Assembly (NCBI RefSeq): GCF_008727715.1
Contig: NZ_CP044218.1
Location: 1,798,001 to 1,862,000 of the forward strand
Origin: Mesorhizobium terrae
GTDB lineage: Bacteria; Pseudomonadota; Alphaproteobacteria; Rhizobiales; Rhizobiaceae
Length of the DNA: 64,000 nucleotides
Reading direction: 5' to 3'
In this document: positions 55,206 to 64,000 of the stretch, piece after piece
How the letters are laid out: each line of letters opens with the position of its first letter
How positions within the stretch are numbered: the first letter of the stretch is position 1
The notes under the pieces: model-generated
Database searches by the model: none
What the model saw: the letters and a program-made list of their open reading frames with translations, nothing else
What the model was told of the DNA's origin: nothing
Made by a program: the position numbers and the translations under genes

Positions 55206-55220
55206 CGGCGCGGCTCCGGC

Positions 55221-55931
55221 TCAGTCTTCTTCCTCGGTGGCGACGAGCTTCCAGTTCGGATCGCGCGAGCGGCTGTCGCGGGCGAACGTCCAGACGTCCT
55301 TGACCTCGGCAACCGTCTCCGGGTCGCCGTCGATGACGGTGCCGGCCTTGTCGCGGGTCGCCGAAATCAGCTCGCTGACGATGCGCAGCGTGATGTGCGC
55401 TTCCGAACCCTTCATCTCGGCCGAGACGATGTCGGCCTTGTCGATGCCGACGAAGGAGGACTGGATCTTTTCCGACTTGGCCTCGCGGTCGGAAATGGCG
55501 GCAACGAAGCCGTCATAGACCTCGCGCGACAACAGGTTCTTCAGCGTTTTGCGGTCGCCGTCGGCATAGGCCATGACGATCATCTCGTAGGCCATCTTGG
55601 CGCCGTCGACGAAACCCTTCGGCTCGAAGCTGGTGTCGTTGTCCTTGATGGCGCGCAGGCCCTTGTTGAGGTCGGTGTCCGGCTTGGCGAAAGCATCGAT
55701 CGCCGCATAGACGTCGGGCGCGGGGGCATCGCCCGGCGCGCGCTTGCGCGGCAGCGAAACGACGTTCTCCTGCGCCTGGGCCGAATCCTTGTCGCGCGAA
55801 CGCCCGGCCGTATAGGGATCGAAGGGCGGCCGCTCGCTGCCGGTGCGGCGGCCCAGCACGTTACGCAGCTGGAAAAAGATCACGATCGCCGCAACCAGGA
55901 AGAAAATCGTGCCGAAGTCGAAAAATGCCAT
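55221..55931 (-). CDS. Tim44-like domain protein
   Basis: This 236-residue protein has one N-terminal transmembrane helix (DFGTIFFLVAAIVIFFQLRN), a charged linker with RRTGSERPPFDPYTAGR and a C-terminal Tim44-like domain (GAKMAYEMIVMAYADGDRKT, NLLSREVYDGFVAAI). The mitochondrial relative tethers the import motor; in alphaproteobacteria the protein (TimA) is membrane-bound and of unclear role. The ATG at 55931 is used; an upstream in-frame TTG at 55943 is an alternative. mltA begins 15 bp downstream. The fxsA gene is divergent. Confidence 0.92.
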   Translation of the reverse strand: MAFFDFGTIFFLVAAIVIFFQLRNVLGRRTGSERPPFDPYTAGRSRDKDSAQAQENVVSLPRKRAPGDAPAPDVYAAIDAFAKPDTDLNKGLRAIKDNDTSFEPKGFVDGAKMAYEMIVMAYADGDRKTLKNLLSREVYDGFVAAISDREAKSEKIQSSFVGIDKADIVSAEMKGSEAHITLRIVSELISATRDKAGTVIDGDPETVAEVKDVWTFARDSRSRDPNWKLVATEEED

Positions 55932-56100
55932 GTCTTGCGCCAATCAATCCTCGAAGCGGCCAATCTACTCAACCGGCCGCGCCTCCATTTCGCGACTGAT
56001 CGTCAAACTATAAAACCATATAGAACGTGGCGCGCCATCATTCAAACGCAAGCGGCGCATACCTATTTGATATAGTGAACGCCAGCGGCGATTGGTCGCC

Positions 56101-56613
56101 ATGGCTAAACATACAACAAACGGGCGAATTGTGCGTCTTTCCTTTGTTCCTTTCCTCCTGCTGGCGCTGCCGTTGATGGAGATCGCCGGCTTCGTCATCG
56201 TCGGCAAGCAGGTCGGCGCGCTGGCCACGGTGGCGCTGGTGCTGGCCTCGACCATGCTAGGCGGCATGCTGCTTAGACGCCAGGGTTTCAGCACCATGGC
56301 CACGGCGCGCGCCGAGATCGACGCCGGCCGTGACCCGAGCCGGCCGCTGGCGCATGGCGCCATGACCGTGTTTTCGGCGCTGCTTTTAATGGTGCCGGGC
56401 TTCATCACGTCCATCATCGGGCTGGTTTTCCTGCTGCCGCCGGTGCGCGACCTTGCCTGGCGCCTGCTCAAGAGCCGCGTCACCGTGGTCTCGTCCTTCG
56501 GTCAGGGCGGCTTCGGCCAGCGTCGTCGCGACAAGACCATCGATCTCGACGCCGAGGACTTTTCGCGCGGCCCCAATGCCGATTCGCCCTGGCGCCGCCT
56601 CAAGGACGAATGA
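56101..56613 (+). CDS. fxsA: FxsA-family membrane protein
   Basis: This 170-residue protein has four hydrophobic helices and the FxsA family core (LPLMEIAGFVIVGKQVGALA, LLRRQGFSTMATARAEIDAG, VPGFITSIIGLVFLLPPVRD). In E. coli FxsA relieves exclusion of phage T7 by the F plasmid; its normal role is unknown. It is divergent from the Tim44-like gene, 169 bp apart, and secB follows after 107 bp. The start at 56101 is an ATG; GTG at 56131 is a less likely alternative. Confidence 0.9.
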   Translation: MAKHTTNGRIVRLSFVPFLLLALPLMEIAGFVIVGKQVGALATVALVLASTMLGGMLLRRQGFSTMATARAEIDAGRDPSRPLAHGAMTVFSALLLMVPGFITSIIGLVFLLPPVRDLAWRLLKSRVTVVSSFGQGGFGQRRRDKTIDLDAEDFSRGPNADSPWRRLKDE

Positions 56614-56720
56614 GCGGGGCTGATTGAACAGGCGGCAAATCTTGTCTTGGCGCGCCTGCCGTGATAGCCAACGCCCCGATTTCAATTGGGGCCGAGCGGC
56701 CCAGCAAGGGGATATGGCTC

Positions 56721-57209
56721 ATGGCCGACAACAATGAAGCGCAGGCTGGCAACGGCAACGGAGCGCAGCCGACGCTGAACGTTCTGGCCCAGTATGTGAA
56801 GGACCTTTCGTTCGAAAGCCCCGGCGCGCCGAACTCGCTGCGCGGCCGCGACAAGGCTCCGGGCATCGCCATCAGCGTCAACGTCAACGCCAATCCGCTC
56901 TCGGACGCGCAGTTCGACGTGCATCTGACGCTCAACGCCAAGGCCTCCTTCGACAAGGAAGTGCTGTTCAACGTCGAGCTGGTCTATGGCGGCGTCTTCA
57001 ACATCGCCGGCTTCCCGCAGGAGCACATGCTGCCGATCCTGTTCATCGAATGCCCGCGGCTCCTGTTCCCGTTCGCGCGCCAGATCATCTCGGACGCCAC
57101 GCGTAATGGCGGCTTCCCGCCGCTGATGCTCGACCCGATCGACTTCGCGCAGATGTTCCAGCAGAAGCTGGCCGAGGATCAGGCCGCTTCCAAGGTGCTG
57201 GTCAGCTAA
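56721..57209 (+). CDS. secB: Protein-export chaperone SecB
   Basis: This 162-residue tetrameric chaperone keeps preproteins unfolded for SecA. The family core is clear: [60 protein letters not shown] and [20 protein letters not shown]. The start at 56721 follows AAGGGGAT and gives the normal length; the frame from 56661 is too long. A strong terminator follows. Confidence 0.97.
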   Translation: MADNNEAQAGNGNGAQPTLNVLAQYVKDLSFESPGAPNSLRGRDKAPGIAISVNVNANPLSDAQFDVHLTLNAKASFDKEVLFNVELVYGGVFNIAGFPQEHMLPILFIECPRLLFPFARQIISDATRNGGFPPLMLDPIDFAQMFQQKLAEDQAASKVLVS

Positions 57210-57233
57210 TCAGCTGTCGCCAAAGCAGAATTG

Positions 57234-57260
57234 AAAAACCCGGCCTCGCGCCGGGTTTTT
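57234..57260. terminator. Bidirectional terminator after secB
   Basis: Arms AAAAACCCGGC (57234-57244) and GCCGGGTTTTT (57250-57260), with T-runs on both strands, between convergent secB and dnaQ. Confidence 0.9.
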
Positions 57261-57287
57261 TGTGCCCTCAGGCAGGCTGCCCAAGGT

Positions 57288-57998
57288 TTACTCGGCGGCC
57301 TCGGCCTTGCCGCCGTCGAATTTCAGCCACGGCGCCTTCTCGCCCAGCGTCTTGACCATGCGCTGGTGCGTCTCGCGTTCGGCCTCGGTCAGGCGCGGCG
57401 GCAGCGGGACCGGTCGCGGCGCCACCGCCGCCCGTCCGGCACCGCGACGACTGGCCTGCGAAGCGGCATCCAGGCCAAGTGCGGCCTGCTTGCCGCCGAT
57501 CAGTTCGACATAGACTTCGGCCAGAAGTTCGGAATCGAGCAGCGCCCCGTGCTTGGTGCGGTGGCTGTTGTCGATGCCGTAGCGACGGCACAGCGCATCG
57601 AGCGAATTGGGGCCCATGGGATGCTTGCGGCGCGCCAGCGCCAGCGTGTCGACCACGCGCTCGGGCCCGATCGCCGGGTAGCCGAGACGGCCGAATTCGG
57701 CGTTGATGAAACCCATGTCGAAGCCGGCATTGTGCGCGACCAGCTTGGCGTCCTCGACGAATTCCAGGAACTCGGCGCAGATTTCGGCGAAGTTCGGCTG
57801 CCCGACCAGCTGGGCGGCGCTGATGCCGTGCACCGCCTCGGCTTCGGGATTGATGGCGCGGCCCTGCGGGTTGATGAATTTATGGAAGGTGCGGCCGGTC
57901 GGGAACCGGTTGACCAGCTCGACGCCGCCAAGCTCGATGATGCGATCCTCGCGGGCGTCGAGGCCGGTGGTTTCTGTATCGAAGATGATCTCGCGCAT
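57288..57998 (-). CDS. dnaQ: DNA polymerase III epsilon subunit
   Basis: This 236-residue 3'-5' exonuclease proofreads replication. Exo motifs are REIIFDTETTG (Exo I, Asp7/Glu9), LVAHNAGFDMGF (Exo II) and the HGALLDSELLAEVY segment with the Exo III His/Asp. The start at 57998 has GGAG eight bases upstream. It is the last gene of the ppsR-maf-aroE-coaE-dnaQ chain beside the probable origin, an arrangement also seen in Caulobacter. Confidence 0.95.
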   Translation of the reverse strand: MREIIFDTETTGLDAREDRIIELGGVELVNRFPTGRTFHKFINPQGRAINPEAEAVHGISAAQLVGQPNFAEICAEFLEFVEDAKLVAHNAGFDMGFINAEFGRLGYPAIGPERVVDTLALARRKHPMGPNSLDALCRRYGIDNSHRTKHGALLDSELLAEVYVELIGGKQAALGLDAASQASRRGAGRAAVAPRPVPLPPRLTEAERETHQRMVKTLGEKAPWLKFDGGKAEAAE

Positions 57999-58094
57999 CA
58001 CAGACGCTCCGCGGCCCATATCATCTCTCCGGGGAGGGATGCCGGCGCATTTCGTTTGACCCGAAAATGGAGCCCGCCTGGCCGCCCCGCAAGG

Positions 58095-58700
58095 TCAGCC
58101 GGCGTCATTGCCGCCATTTTCCCCCGTTAGCTCGGCTATGATCGCCGCAAGGGCCGCCCGCGTCTCCTCGAAACTGCTGCCGGTGTCGACGACATAGTCG
58201 GCCATGCGGCGCTTTTCGGCGTCCGGCACCTGCTTCGCCAGGATGGCGGCGAACTTTTCCTCGGCCATGCCGGGGCGGGACAGAACGCGCTCACGCTGCG
58301 CCGCCGCCGCCGCACTCACCACCACCACCTTGTCGACGCGGTTTCTGCCGCCGGTCTCGAACAGAAGCGGGATGTCGAGCACAGCGAGTTGGGCACCCGC
58401 GGCGCGATGGCGCGCCAGGAAGGCGTCGGCGTCGGCGCGCACCAGCGGATGGATGATGGCTTCCAGCGTCTTCAGCGCGGCGGCATCGCCCAGCACACGC
58501 TGGCCAAGCAGTGCCCGGTCGACCGTGCCATCCCGGGTGACGCCGGGAAAGGCGGCCTCGACCAGAGGTGCTGCCTTGCCGGCATAAAGACGATGCACCG
58601 CCTCGTCCGAATCGTGCACCGGCACGCCGGCCTCCGCGAACATTTTTGCCGCGGTCGACTTGCCCATGCCGATGGAGCCAGTGAGGCCGAGAACGATCAA
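58095..58700 (-). CDS. coaE: Dephospho-CoA kinase
   Basis: This 201-residue enzyme phosphorylates dephospho-CoA in the last step of CoA synthesis. The P-loop is [12 protein letters not shown], followed by [10 protein letters not shown] and the LVDIPLLFE-like [12 protein letters not shown]. The start is a TTG at 58700 that overlaps the aroE stop by four bases (TTGA), so translation is coupled. This is unusual but well placed, since the next ATG would remove the P-loop. Confidence 0.95.
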   Translation of the reverse strand: MIVLGLTGSIGMGKSTAAKMFAEAGVPVHDSDEAVHRLYAGKAAPLVEAAFPGVTRDGTVDRALLGQRVLGDAAALKTLEAIIHPLVRADADAFLARHRAAGAQLAVLDIPLLFETGGRNRVDKVVVVSAAAAAQRERVLSRPGMAEEKFAAILAKQVPDAEKRRMADYVVDTGSSFEETRAALAAIIAELTGENGGNDAG

Positions 58701-59536
58701 TGGCTGGTCTCCAGGTCGGCGACGATCATGGCGCGCAGTTCCGGCGTCACCTCGGGCCGGCGGCCGAACCAGCGCTCGAAACCGGGTACCGCCTGGTGCA
58801 GCAACATGCCCAGCCCGTCGACGGTCTTCAGTCCGCGCTGCCTGGCGGCGGCGAGCAGCGGCGTTTCCAGCGGCACATAAACAATGTCGGTGACGATCGC
58901 ATGCGCCGGCAAGCCGGCGGGATCGGCAGGCAGGCCTTCATTGCCATGCATGCCAAGCGCCGTGGTGTTGATGAGCAGGCCGGCATCGCCGAGCAGCGCG
59001 GCGGTCGCATCCGCACCATGCGCCGAGACACCGGCGCCGAACTGGTCGCCCAGCTCCCGCGCCCGCGCCACGGTGCGGTTGACGATGCGGATGTCCTTGA
59101 GCCCACGCTCCTTCAGCGCATGGATGACGGCGCGGGCGGCTCCGCCGGCGCCGAGCACGACCGCCGGCCCGTTCCCCGCCCAGCCGGGGGCATGTTCGTC
59201 GAGATTGGCGGCGAAGCCATGCGCGTCGGTGTTGCCGCCACACAAGAAGCCATCCTCGAACCACAGCGTGTTGACCGCGCCGATCTGCTCGGCCGCCTCG
59301 TCGCGTCGCCCGAGTGCCGCGAACACCACTTCCTTGTGCGGAATGGTGACGTTGCCGCCACTGAAGCCATTGCCGGCAAGTGACGACAGGAACGCTGATA
59401 TATCGCCGGGCGCGACATCGATCGCTTCGTAGCTGCCGGCGATGCCGTAGCTGTTCAGCCAGTGGCCGTGGATCTTCGGCGACCGCGAATGGGCGACCGG
59501 ATGACCGACCACGAAAGCTTTCTTCCGATCAGCCAT
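58697..59536 (-). CDS. aroE: Shikimate dehydrogenase
   Basis: This 279-residue NADPH enzyme reduces 3-dehydroshikimate in aromatic amino acid synthesis. Visible motifs are [30 protein letters not shown] (catalytic Lys), [15 protein letters not shown] and [12 protein letters not shown] for NADPH. The ATG at 59536 overlaps maf by eight bases, and the coaE TTG overlaps its stop, so the three are read as one unit. Confidence 0.96.
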   Translation of the reverse strand: MADRKKAFVVGHPVAHSRSPKIHGHWLNSYGIAGSYEAIDVAPGDISAFLSSLAGNGFSGGNVTIPHKEVVFAALGRRDEAAEQIGAVNTLWFEDGFLCGGNTDAHGFAANLDEHAPGWAGNGPAVVLGAGGAARAVIHALKERGLKDIRIVNRTVARARELGDQFGAGVSAHGADATAALLGDAGLLINTTALGMHGNEGLPADPAGLPAHAIVTDIVYVPLETPLLAAARQRGLKTVDGLGMLLHQAVPGFERWFGRRPEVTPELRAMIVADLETSH

Positions 59537-60128
59537 CGATGGCACCCAGGTTGCGCAGTTCGGAAAGCAGCGGCAGCAGCGGCAGGCCGACGATGGTGAA
59601 ATGATCGCCTTCGACCTTTTCGAACAGCTGGATGCCTTCGCCCTCGATCTGGTAGGCGCCGACGCTGGCGAGTGCCTTCTGGCCGACCCGCGCCAGATGT
59701 CGGCCGATGAAAGCCGGGGTGAGGTTGCGCATGGTGAGGTTGGCGATGCCGACATGCCGCCACAGCACCGCACCGTCGCGCACCAGCACCGCGGCGCTGT
59801 TCAGCTGATGCGTCCTGCCGGACAACGCCAGAAGATGGCGCCGCGCGCCTTCCATGTCGGCCGGCTTGTGGAACACCTCGTCGCCCAGCGACAGCGTCTG
59901 GTCGCAGCCCAGCACCAGCGCGCCCGGCCGGCGTTCGCTTACCTCGACCGCCTTGGCTTCCGCCAGGATGGCGGCAACGTCCTCGGGCGACACACCGCTG
60001 CCTTGAAGCGGTGCCTCGAGCGCGCGCTCGTCGACCTTAGCCGGCACCGCTTCGACATCGAGCCCGGCATTCTTCAGCATCGTCAACCTGAACGGGCTGC
60101 CCGATGCGAGGATGAGTTTCTCGGCCAT
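59529..60128 (-). CDS. Maf-family nucleotide pyrophosphatase
   Basis: This 199-residue enzyme of the Maf family removes pyrophosphate from non-canonical nucleotides (m7GTP in the YceF type, dTTP/UTP in the YhdE type). It begins [20 protein letters not shown] and has the catalytic [20 protein letters not shown] with the Asp, and [20 protein letters not shown]. The YceF-like subgroup is the better match, but this was judged by eye. aroE starts eight bases before its stop. Confidence 0.9.
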   Translation of the reverse strand: MAEKLILASGSPFRLTMLKNAGLDVEAVPAKVDERALEAPLQGSGVSPEDVAAILAEAKAVEVSERRPGALVLGCDQTLSLGDEVFHKPADMEGARRHLLALSGRTHQLNSAAVLVRDGAVLWRHVGIANLTMRNLTPAFIGRHLARVGQKALASVGAYQIEGEGIQLFEKVEGDHFTIVGLPLLPLLSELRNLGAIDG

Positions 60129-60212
60129 GTTTGCTCCGCGCGCTGTTTCGTCCCGGCTATAGCATGCCCGACGAGACTGGAAGGAAAAACCCGCGCGGCC
60201 CTTTCAGGCGCG

Positions 60213-61037
60213 CTAGCGCGCCTTTTCGCGCATCAGCCCGACAATGGCCGCGGCAGTCTCTTCGATGGAGCGGCGGCTGACATCGATGGTCGGCCAGCCG
60301 TGGCGGGTGCATATCTGGCGGGCATAGGCCAGTTCCTCGTTGATGACGGCGCGGTCGACATAGCCGTTGGAATCGAAACCGGGCGTGGAACCCAGCAGGC
60401 GGTTCTGCCTGACATGCGAGATGCGTTCGGCGGTGGCCACCAGGCCGACGACCAGCGGCGTCTTGGCCTCGACCAGTGCCTGCGGCACCGGCACGCCGAG
60501 CACGATCGGGATGTTGGCGGTCTTGATGCCGCGATTGGCGAGATAGATGGAGGTCGGCGTCTTCGAGGTGCGCGAAATGCCGATCAGCACGATGTCGGCC
60601 TGTTCCATGTCGATCGGCAACTGGCCGTCGTCATGCTCCATGGTGAAGTTCAGCGCGTCGATGCGACGGAAATATTCGGCGTCCAGCACATGCTGGGCAC
60701 CCACCCGCCGCCCGGCCGGGGTGCCGAGATAGGACTGGAAAACGGTCAGCACCGGTTCCAGCACCGAAACACAGGGCAGGCCCATGGCGGCGCAGCGTTC
60801 GTCGATACGGCGGGCAAGCGCCTGATCCACCACTGTATAAAGCACGATACCCGGTTCTTCCTCGATATCGTCGAACACCTTCATCAGCTGTTTCTCGGTA
60901 CGGATCAGCGGATAGATGTGCTCGATGGCGCGCGCATCCTTGTATTGCGCCGATGCCGCCCGGCCGGCGGCCAGCAGCGTCTCGCCGGTGGCGTCGGAAA
61001 TCAGGTGGAGGTGGAAGAAGCTCTGGGGTTTGTTCAC
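60213..61037 (-). CDS. ppsR: PEP synthetase/pyruvate phosphate dikinase regulatory protein
   Basis: This 274-residue bifunctional Ser/Thr kinase and pyrophosphorylase (PPSR/PDRP, formerly DUF299) phosphorylates and restores PEP synthetase or pyruvate phosphate dikinase, depending on ADP and Pi. Motifs are [20 protein letters not shown] at the start and [20 protein letters not shown], the ADP-binding P-loop-like motif. The start is a GTG at 61037, which gives the family length; the longer frame from 61133 begins with TTG and covers part of the probable origin, so it is rejected. It is the first gene after the probable origin on the minus strand, as in Caulobacter. Confidence 0.9.
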   Translation of the reverse strand: MNKPQSFFHLHLISDATGETLLAAGRAASAQYKDARAIEHIYPLIRTEKQLMKVFDDIEEEPGIVLYTVVDQALARRIDERCAAMGLPCVSVLEPVLTVFQSYLGTPAGRRVGAQHVLDAEYFRRIDALNFTMEHDDGQLPIDMEQADIVLIGISRTSKTPTSIYLANRGIKTANIPIVLGVPVPQALVEAKTPLVVGLVATAERISHVRQNRLLGSTPGFDSNGYVDRAVINEELAYARQICTRHGWPTIDVSRRSIEETAAAIVGLMREKAR

Positions 61038-61435
61038 AGGGGCTCGCGGGGTGCTGTGGGTGAATGTGGACAAGTGGGGGCAAACGCACCGGTCTGGTCC
61101 GGCCGACTGTATCAGATGCCTGTTTGTCCACAATTGATGGCGTTGTCAGCTTTTTCGGGCGTCTGGGGAGAAGTCTGGGGACGATGGAATCTGGCTGTCA
61201 GCCTTCCACAGGCGATCGCGCGGCAAGAGGTGGCCAGTACCTTGAATCCGAACGAAGAATCGACTTTTCCACACTGTTCCCAAGGGCGCGGAGAACAACA
61301 CGCGACATTATGCGGGCTGGCATTTCAGGCGCCGATGCTGGACAGCTCGGCATTCCCGATTCAAACAGACTCATAGAATTAGAAGACTCTTTAAAAATCC
61401 TATTAGATTTATAAGAGGCTTTCGAAAGCGAGCGC
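61038..61435. other. Probable chromosomal replication origin (oriC)
   Basis: This 398-bp non-coding gap lies between divergent ppsR and hemE, the place of the Caulobacter origin and a region implicated in Sinorhizobium. DnaA-box-like 9-mers (consensus TTATCCACA): TTGTCCACA at 61065-61073 (minus strand) and 61124-61132, TTTTCCACA at 61265-61273, TTGTTCACA at 61030-61038 (two mismatches) and a weaker CCTTCCACA at 61202-61210. Six GANTC sites lie in 61187-61389. An AT-rich stretch (about 61368-61416) next to hemE is the likely unwinding region. No perfect CtrA box (TTAA-N7-TTAA) was found. Confidence 0.75.
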
Positions 61436-62464
61436 ATGGCAGCCAAACGGACCGTTCTTGAGGTACTGAAGGGCGAGACGGTGTCGCCACCTCCGCTCTG
61501 GATGATGCGCCAGGCAGGCCGCTATCTGCCGGAGTACCGGGAGACCCGGAAACGCGCCGGCAGCTTTCTCGACCTCTGCTACAATCCAGACCTTGCCGTG
61601 GAAGTGACGCTGCAGCCGATCGAACGCTTCGGCTTCGACGCGTCGATCCTGTTCTCGGATATTCTTGTCGTGCCGCATGCGCTCGGCCGCGATTTGCGCT
61701 TCGAGGAGGGCCGTGGGCCGCTTCTGACGCCGATCCGGGCCGATGAGATCGACGAACTCGACACCGAATTGTTTCACGTGAATCTGGCCCCGGTTTACGA
61801 AACCGTGCGCCAACTGCGCCGTAAATTGCCTGAGGAGACGACGCTGATCGGCTTCTGCGGAGCGCCGTGGACGGTGGCCACCTATATGATCGCCGGCCAT
61901 GGCACGCCCGACCAGGCGCCGGCCAGGCTGTTTTCCTATCGCGAGTCGCAGGCGATGCGACGCCTGTTGGCGGTGCTGGCCGAGCAGTCCGCCGCCTATC
62001 TCATCCGCCAGATCGAGGCGGGCGCGGATGTGGTGCAGATCTTCGATTCCTGGTCCGGGGTTCTGGACGAGGCGTCCTTCCAGGCCTTCTGCGTGGAGCC
62101 GGTAGCCGAGATCGTGCGGCGGGTGCGTGCGGTCTATCCCGAAGTGCCGATCATCGGTTTTCCGAAGGGTGCCGGTTTCAACTATGCGTCCTATCGCTCG
62201 CTGACGGGTATAACGGGCCTCGGCCTCGACTGGACCGTGCCGCTGACCGCAGCGAAGGCGCTGCAGAAGGGCGGCGCCGTACAAGGCAATCTCGATCCGC
62301 TGCGGCTGGTGGCCGGCGGACGGGCGCTGGAGGAGGGTGTGGCGGCGATCCTCGACACGCTGGGCGACGGGCCGCTGATTTTCAACCTCGGCCACGGCAT
62401 CACGCCGGAGACGCCGATTGCCCATGTCGAGGCGATGGTGAAACAGGTGAGGAGCCGTCGATGA
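61436..62464 (+). CDS. hemE: Uroporphyrinogen decarboxylase
   Basis: This 342-residue enzyme decarboxylates uroporphyrinogen III to coproporphyrinogen III in haem synthesis. The start has [20 protein letters not shown] (substrate-binding Arg residues), then [14 protein letters not shown] and [16 protein letters not shown]. It is the gene flanking the origin in Caulobacter and other alphaproteobacteria. hemJ overlaps it by four bases (ATGA), so the two are coupled. Confidence 0.97.
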   Translation: MAAKRTVLEVLKGETVSPPPLWMMRQAGRYLPEYRETRKRAGSFLDLCYNPDLAVEVTLQPIERFGFDASILFSDILVVPHALGRDLRFEEGRGPLLTPIRADEIDELDTELFHVNLAPVYETVRQLRRKLPEETTLIGFCGAPWTVATYMIAGHGTPDQAPARLFSYRESQAMRRLLAVLAEQSAAYLIRQIEAGADVVQIFDSWSGVLDEASFQAFCVEPVAEIVRRVRAVYPEVPIIGFPKGAGFNYASYRSLTGITGLGLDWTVPLTAAKALQKGGAVQGNLDPLRLVAGGRALEEGVAAILDTLGDGPLIFNLGHGITPETPIAHVEAMVKQVRSRR

Positions 62465-62997
62465 GCGCAACCGAAAATACGGGCAGCGGTGGTCAGGCAC
62501 TGCGGCGGGCAGCCATCGCCATCGCCATCTTCCTGTTCCTCACCGCGCTGCTCTATCTGTTGGCGCCGGCCGATTTCTATCCCTGGGCCAAGGCCGTGCA
62601 TGTGATCGCGGTCATCTCGTGGATGGCCGGCATGCTCTATCTGCCGCGGCTCTTCGTCTATCATGCCGAGACTGAACGCGGCTCCGAACAGTCCGAGACC
62701 TTCAAAGTGATGGAGCGGCGCCTGCTGCGCGGCATCATCAACCCCGCCATGGTGATCAGCTGGGCCTTTGGCCTGTGGCTGGCATGGAAGGGCTTCGGCT
62801 TCCACGGCGGCTGGCTGCACGCCAAGATCGGTGCCGTGGTGCTGCTTTCGGCCGTGCACGGCTATCTGGTCGGCGCGGTGCGCAAATTCGCCGAGGACCG
62901 CAATGAAAAACCAGCGAGGCACTGGCGGATCGTCAACGAGATCCCCACATTGCTGATGATCGTCATCGTCGTGTTGGTGATCGTGAAGCCGTTCTGA
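62461..62997 (+). CDS. hemJ: Protoporphyrinogen IX oxidase HemJ
   Basis: This 178-residue membrane protein has four hydrophobic helices and the HemJ/TIGR00701 pattern: [40 protein letters not shown] and [19 protein letters not shown], with conserved histidines and lysine. It performs the oxidation step in haem synthesis in bacteria lacking HemG and HemY. It overlaps hemE by four bases, matching the pathway. Confidence 0.92.
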   Translation: MSATENTGSGGQALRRAAIAIAIFLFLTALLYLLAPADFYPWAKAVHVIAVISWMAGMLYLPRLFVYHAETERGSEQSETFKVMERRLLRGIINPAMVISWAFGLWLAWKGFGFHGGWLHAKIGAVVLLSAVHGYLVGAVRKFAEDRNEKPARHWRIVNEIPTLLMIVIVVLVIVKPF

Positions 62998-63004
62998 GGC
63001 ATCG

Positions 63005-63100
63005 GCGCGTCCAAGCGGGCGCATAAAGGGCGCCCTGAACTTTTTGAATCCGCTGCATTGTGCCTGCCGAAAATCGATTCCGATTTTCTGGTCGACGCAG
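63005..63100. repeat. Composite intergenic repeat, degenerate copy C
   Basis: The left hairpin is degenerate (GCGCGTCC at 63005-63012 against GGGCGC at 63017-63022), and the right part keeps the 19-mer ATCGATTCCGATTTTCTGG (63073-63091), identical to 51481-51499 in copy B. The flanking CATGACCC arms are largely lost. Same orientation as copy B. Confidence 0.75.
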
Positions 63101-63361
63101 TAGGGGTTCGAAATCTTGGCTTGGCAGGCCGGTTTCGAGGAAATTCTTGTCCGCGGGTTTGTCTTTCTCAACCCAGGCACGCCAGAAGCGGCAAAAAGCT
63201 TGAGCCGAGGCATAATTTCGCGCCTTGCTCTTTGGATAGTGTGACGGTACAAGACGGGTCTCTCCTCGTCACGCACCGCATTCAATTCCCGCCTTCCGGT
63301 TGCGTTCGGCACTTTTTCACCCGCCGACCCATTTTCCCATTTTTACATTCAGGCTCCTCTC
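63101..63361 (+). promoter_or_regulatory. Region upstream of rho; likely promoter/leader, no gene seen
   Basis: About 260 bp between the repeat and rho contain no convincing reading frame. The last 60 bp are pyrimidine-rich (TTTTTCACCC, CATTTTCCCATTTTTACATT), which could suit Rho loading on its own leader. No clear sigma-70 promoter is evident. Autoregulated leaders occur for rho in other bacteria; here this is only suggestive. Confidence 0.35.
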
Positions 63362-64000
63362 ATGCAGGAAATGAAACTTACCGAATTCAAAAACAAGAAG
63401 CCGCCGGAGCTGATCGCTTACGCGGAATCGCTCGAGGTCGAGAACGCCAGCGTCATGCGCAAGCAGGAGCTGATGTTCGCGATCCTCAAGAAGCTGGCCG
63501 CGCAGGACGTCGAGATCATCGGCGACGGCGTCGTCGAGGTGTTGCAGGACGGCTTCGGCTTCCTTCGCTCCGCCAACGCCAATTATCTTCCGGGTCCGGA
63601 CGATATCTATATTTCACCCTCCCAGATCCGCCGCTTCTCGCTGAAGACCGGCGACACCGTGGAAGGACCGATCCGCAGCCCGAAGGAAGGCGAACGCTAT
63701 TTCGCGCTGCTCAAGGTCAACACCATCAATTTCGACGACCCGGAGAAGATCCGGCACAAGATCCATTTCGACAATCTGACGCCGCTCTATCCGACCTCGC
63801 GGCTGAAGATGGAGGTCGAGAACCCGACCACTAAGGATATCTCGCCGCGCGTCATCGACCTGGTGGCACCGCTCGGCAAGGGCCAGCGTGCGCTGATCGT
63901 GGCGCAGCCGCGCACGGGTAAGACGGTGCTGCTGCAGAACATCGCCCACTCGATCACCACCAACCATCCCGAATGCTATCTGATCGTGCTTCTGATCGAC
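63362..64000 (+). CDS. rho: Transcription termination factor Rho, 5' part
   Basis: The first 213 codons of Rho are present; the gene runs past the window end. The N-terminal RNA-binding domain is visible ([60 protein letters not shown]), and the ATPase domain begins with [20 protein letters not shown], the Walker A region. Rho is a hexameric RNA helicase that ends transcription. The start at 63362 is preferred for the family N terminus MQEMKLTEF; a second ATG lies nine bases later. It follows hemJ as in related alphaproteobacteria. Confidence 0.96.
   Translation, partial: MQEMKLTEFKNKKPPELIAYAESLEVENASVMRKQELMFAILKKLAAQDVEIIGDGVVEVLQDGFGFLRSANANYLPGPDDIYISPSQIRRFSLKTGDTVEGPIRSPKEGERYFALLKVNTINFDDPEKIRHKIHFDNLTPLYPTSRLKMEVENPTTKDISPRVIDLVAPLGKGQRALIVAQPRTGKTVLLQNIAHSITTNHPECYLIVLLID

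Noticed and set aside
60213..61133. Longer ppsR from a TTG at 61133
   Set aside because: The extra 32 residues are unlike the family, whose start matches the GTG at 61037; the DNA contains DnaA-box-like sites.
61391..61405. CtrA box near hemE (TTAA-N7-ATTA)
   Set aside because: Only one half-site fits the consensus TTAA-N7-TTAA, so a CtrA site is not claimed.

Overview
The window is high-GC alphaproteobacterial chromosome, most likely Mesorhizobium or a close relative in the Rhizobiales. The evidence is the gene content and order (glnD-murJ, a Tim44-like gene with mltA-smr, secB/dnaQ-coaE-aroE-maf, then hemE-hemJ-rho), a HmrR/CueR-type copper regulator, an Irr-type iron box, CcrM-type GANTC clustering, and three copies of a composite palindromic intergenic repeat. 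No tRNA, rRNA, CRISPR array, insertion sequence or prophage was seen. The DNA is densely coding; only two gaps exceed 300 bp (61038-61435 and 62998-63361).

Layout. 1-15 kb: nhaA, a 27-codon small ORF, a copper ATPase (copA) behind a textbook MerR-type 19-bp-spacer promoter, glnD-murJ (nitrogen sensing and cell wall), an ECF sigma factor with DUF4142 and cupredoxin genes, an acyltransferase, trpS, usp, and an Nfu gene behind an iron-box-like palindrome. 14.5-27 kb: an L,D-transpeptidase, the copper regulator hmrR, mmcB, an Rrf2/thioredoxin-reductase-like pair that may be leaderless, a TetR/DUF1348 pair with a clear operator, a GGDEF-EAL protein, an L-lactate dehydrogenase, a MerR-ATPase fusion, an aldo/keto reductase facing a LysR gene, and a LysE exporter facing an Lrp gene. 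27-43 kb: mutS and malic enzyme (divergent), a secreted phosphoesterase facing a dihaem cytochrome c peroxidase, an MFS pump facing a LysR gene, a histidine phosphatase, adenosine kinase, two tandem TolA/TonB-C-like secreted proteins, an ICL/PEP-mutase-like enzyme, and dut with an overlapping HAD gene. 43-53 kb: a ChrB-N/MFS pair with a perfect palindromic operator, Lrp, a DUF6356 protein, a class II glutamine amidotransferase, SRPBCC proteins, an ArsR/AHSA1 pair, an AlkC-type glycosylase, MerR(GyrI) with a papain-fold-like protein, and prfC. 53-64 kb: the conserved origin-proximal block: xre-smr-mltA-tim44 / fxsA / secB / dnaQ-coaE-aroE-maf-ppsR, then a 398-bp gap, then hemE-hemJ and the start of rho.

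The strongest observation is that this 398-bp gap between ppsR and hemE is probably the chromosomal replication origin. It lies where the Caulobacter origin lies, has several DnaA-box-like 9-mers, six GANTC sites within 203 bp and an AT-rich stretch beside hemE. Copper handling also links distant parts of the window: the MerR-type promoter of copA at 4.1 kb fits the HmrR/CueR protein encoded at 15.4 kb.
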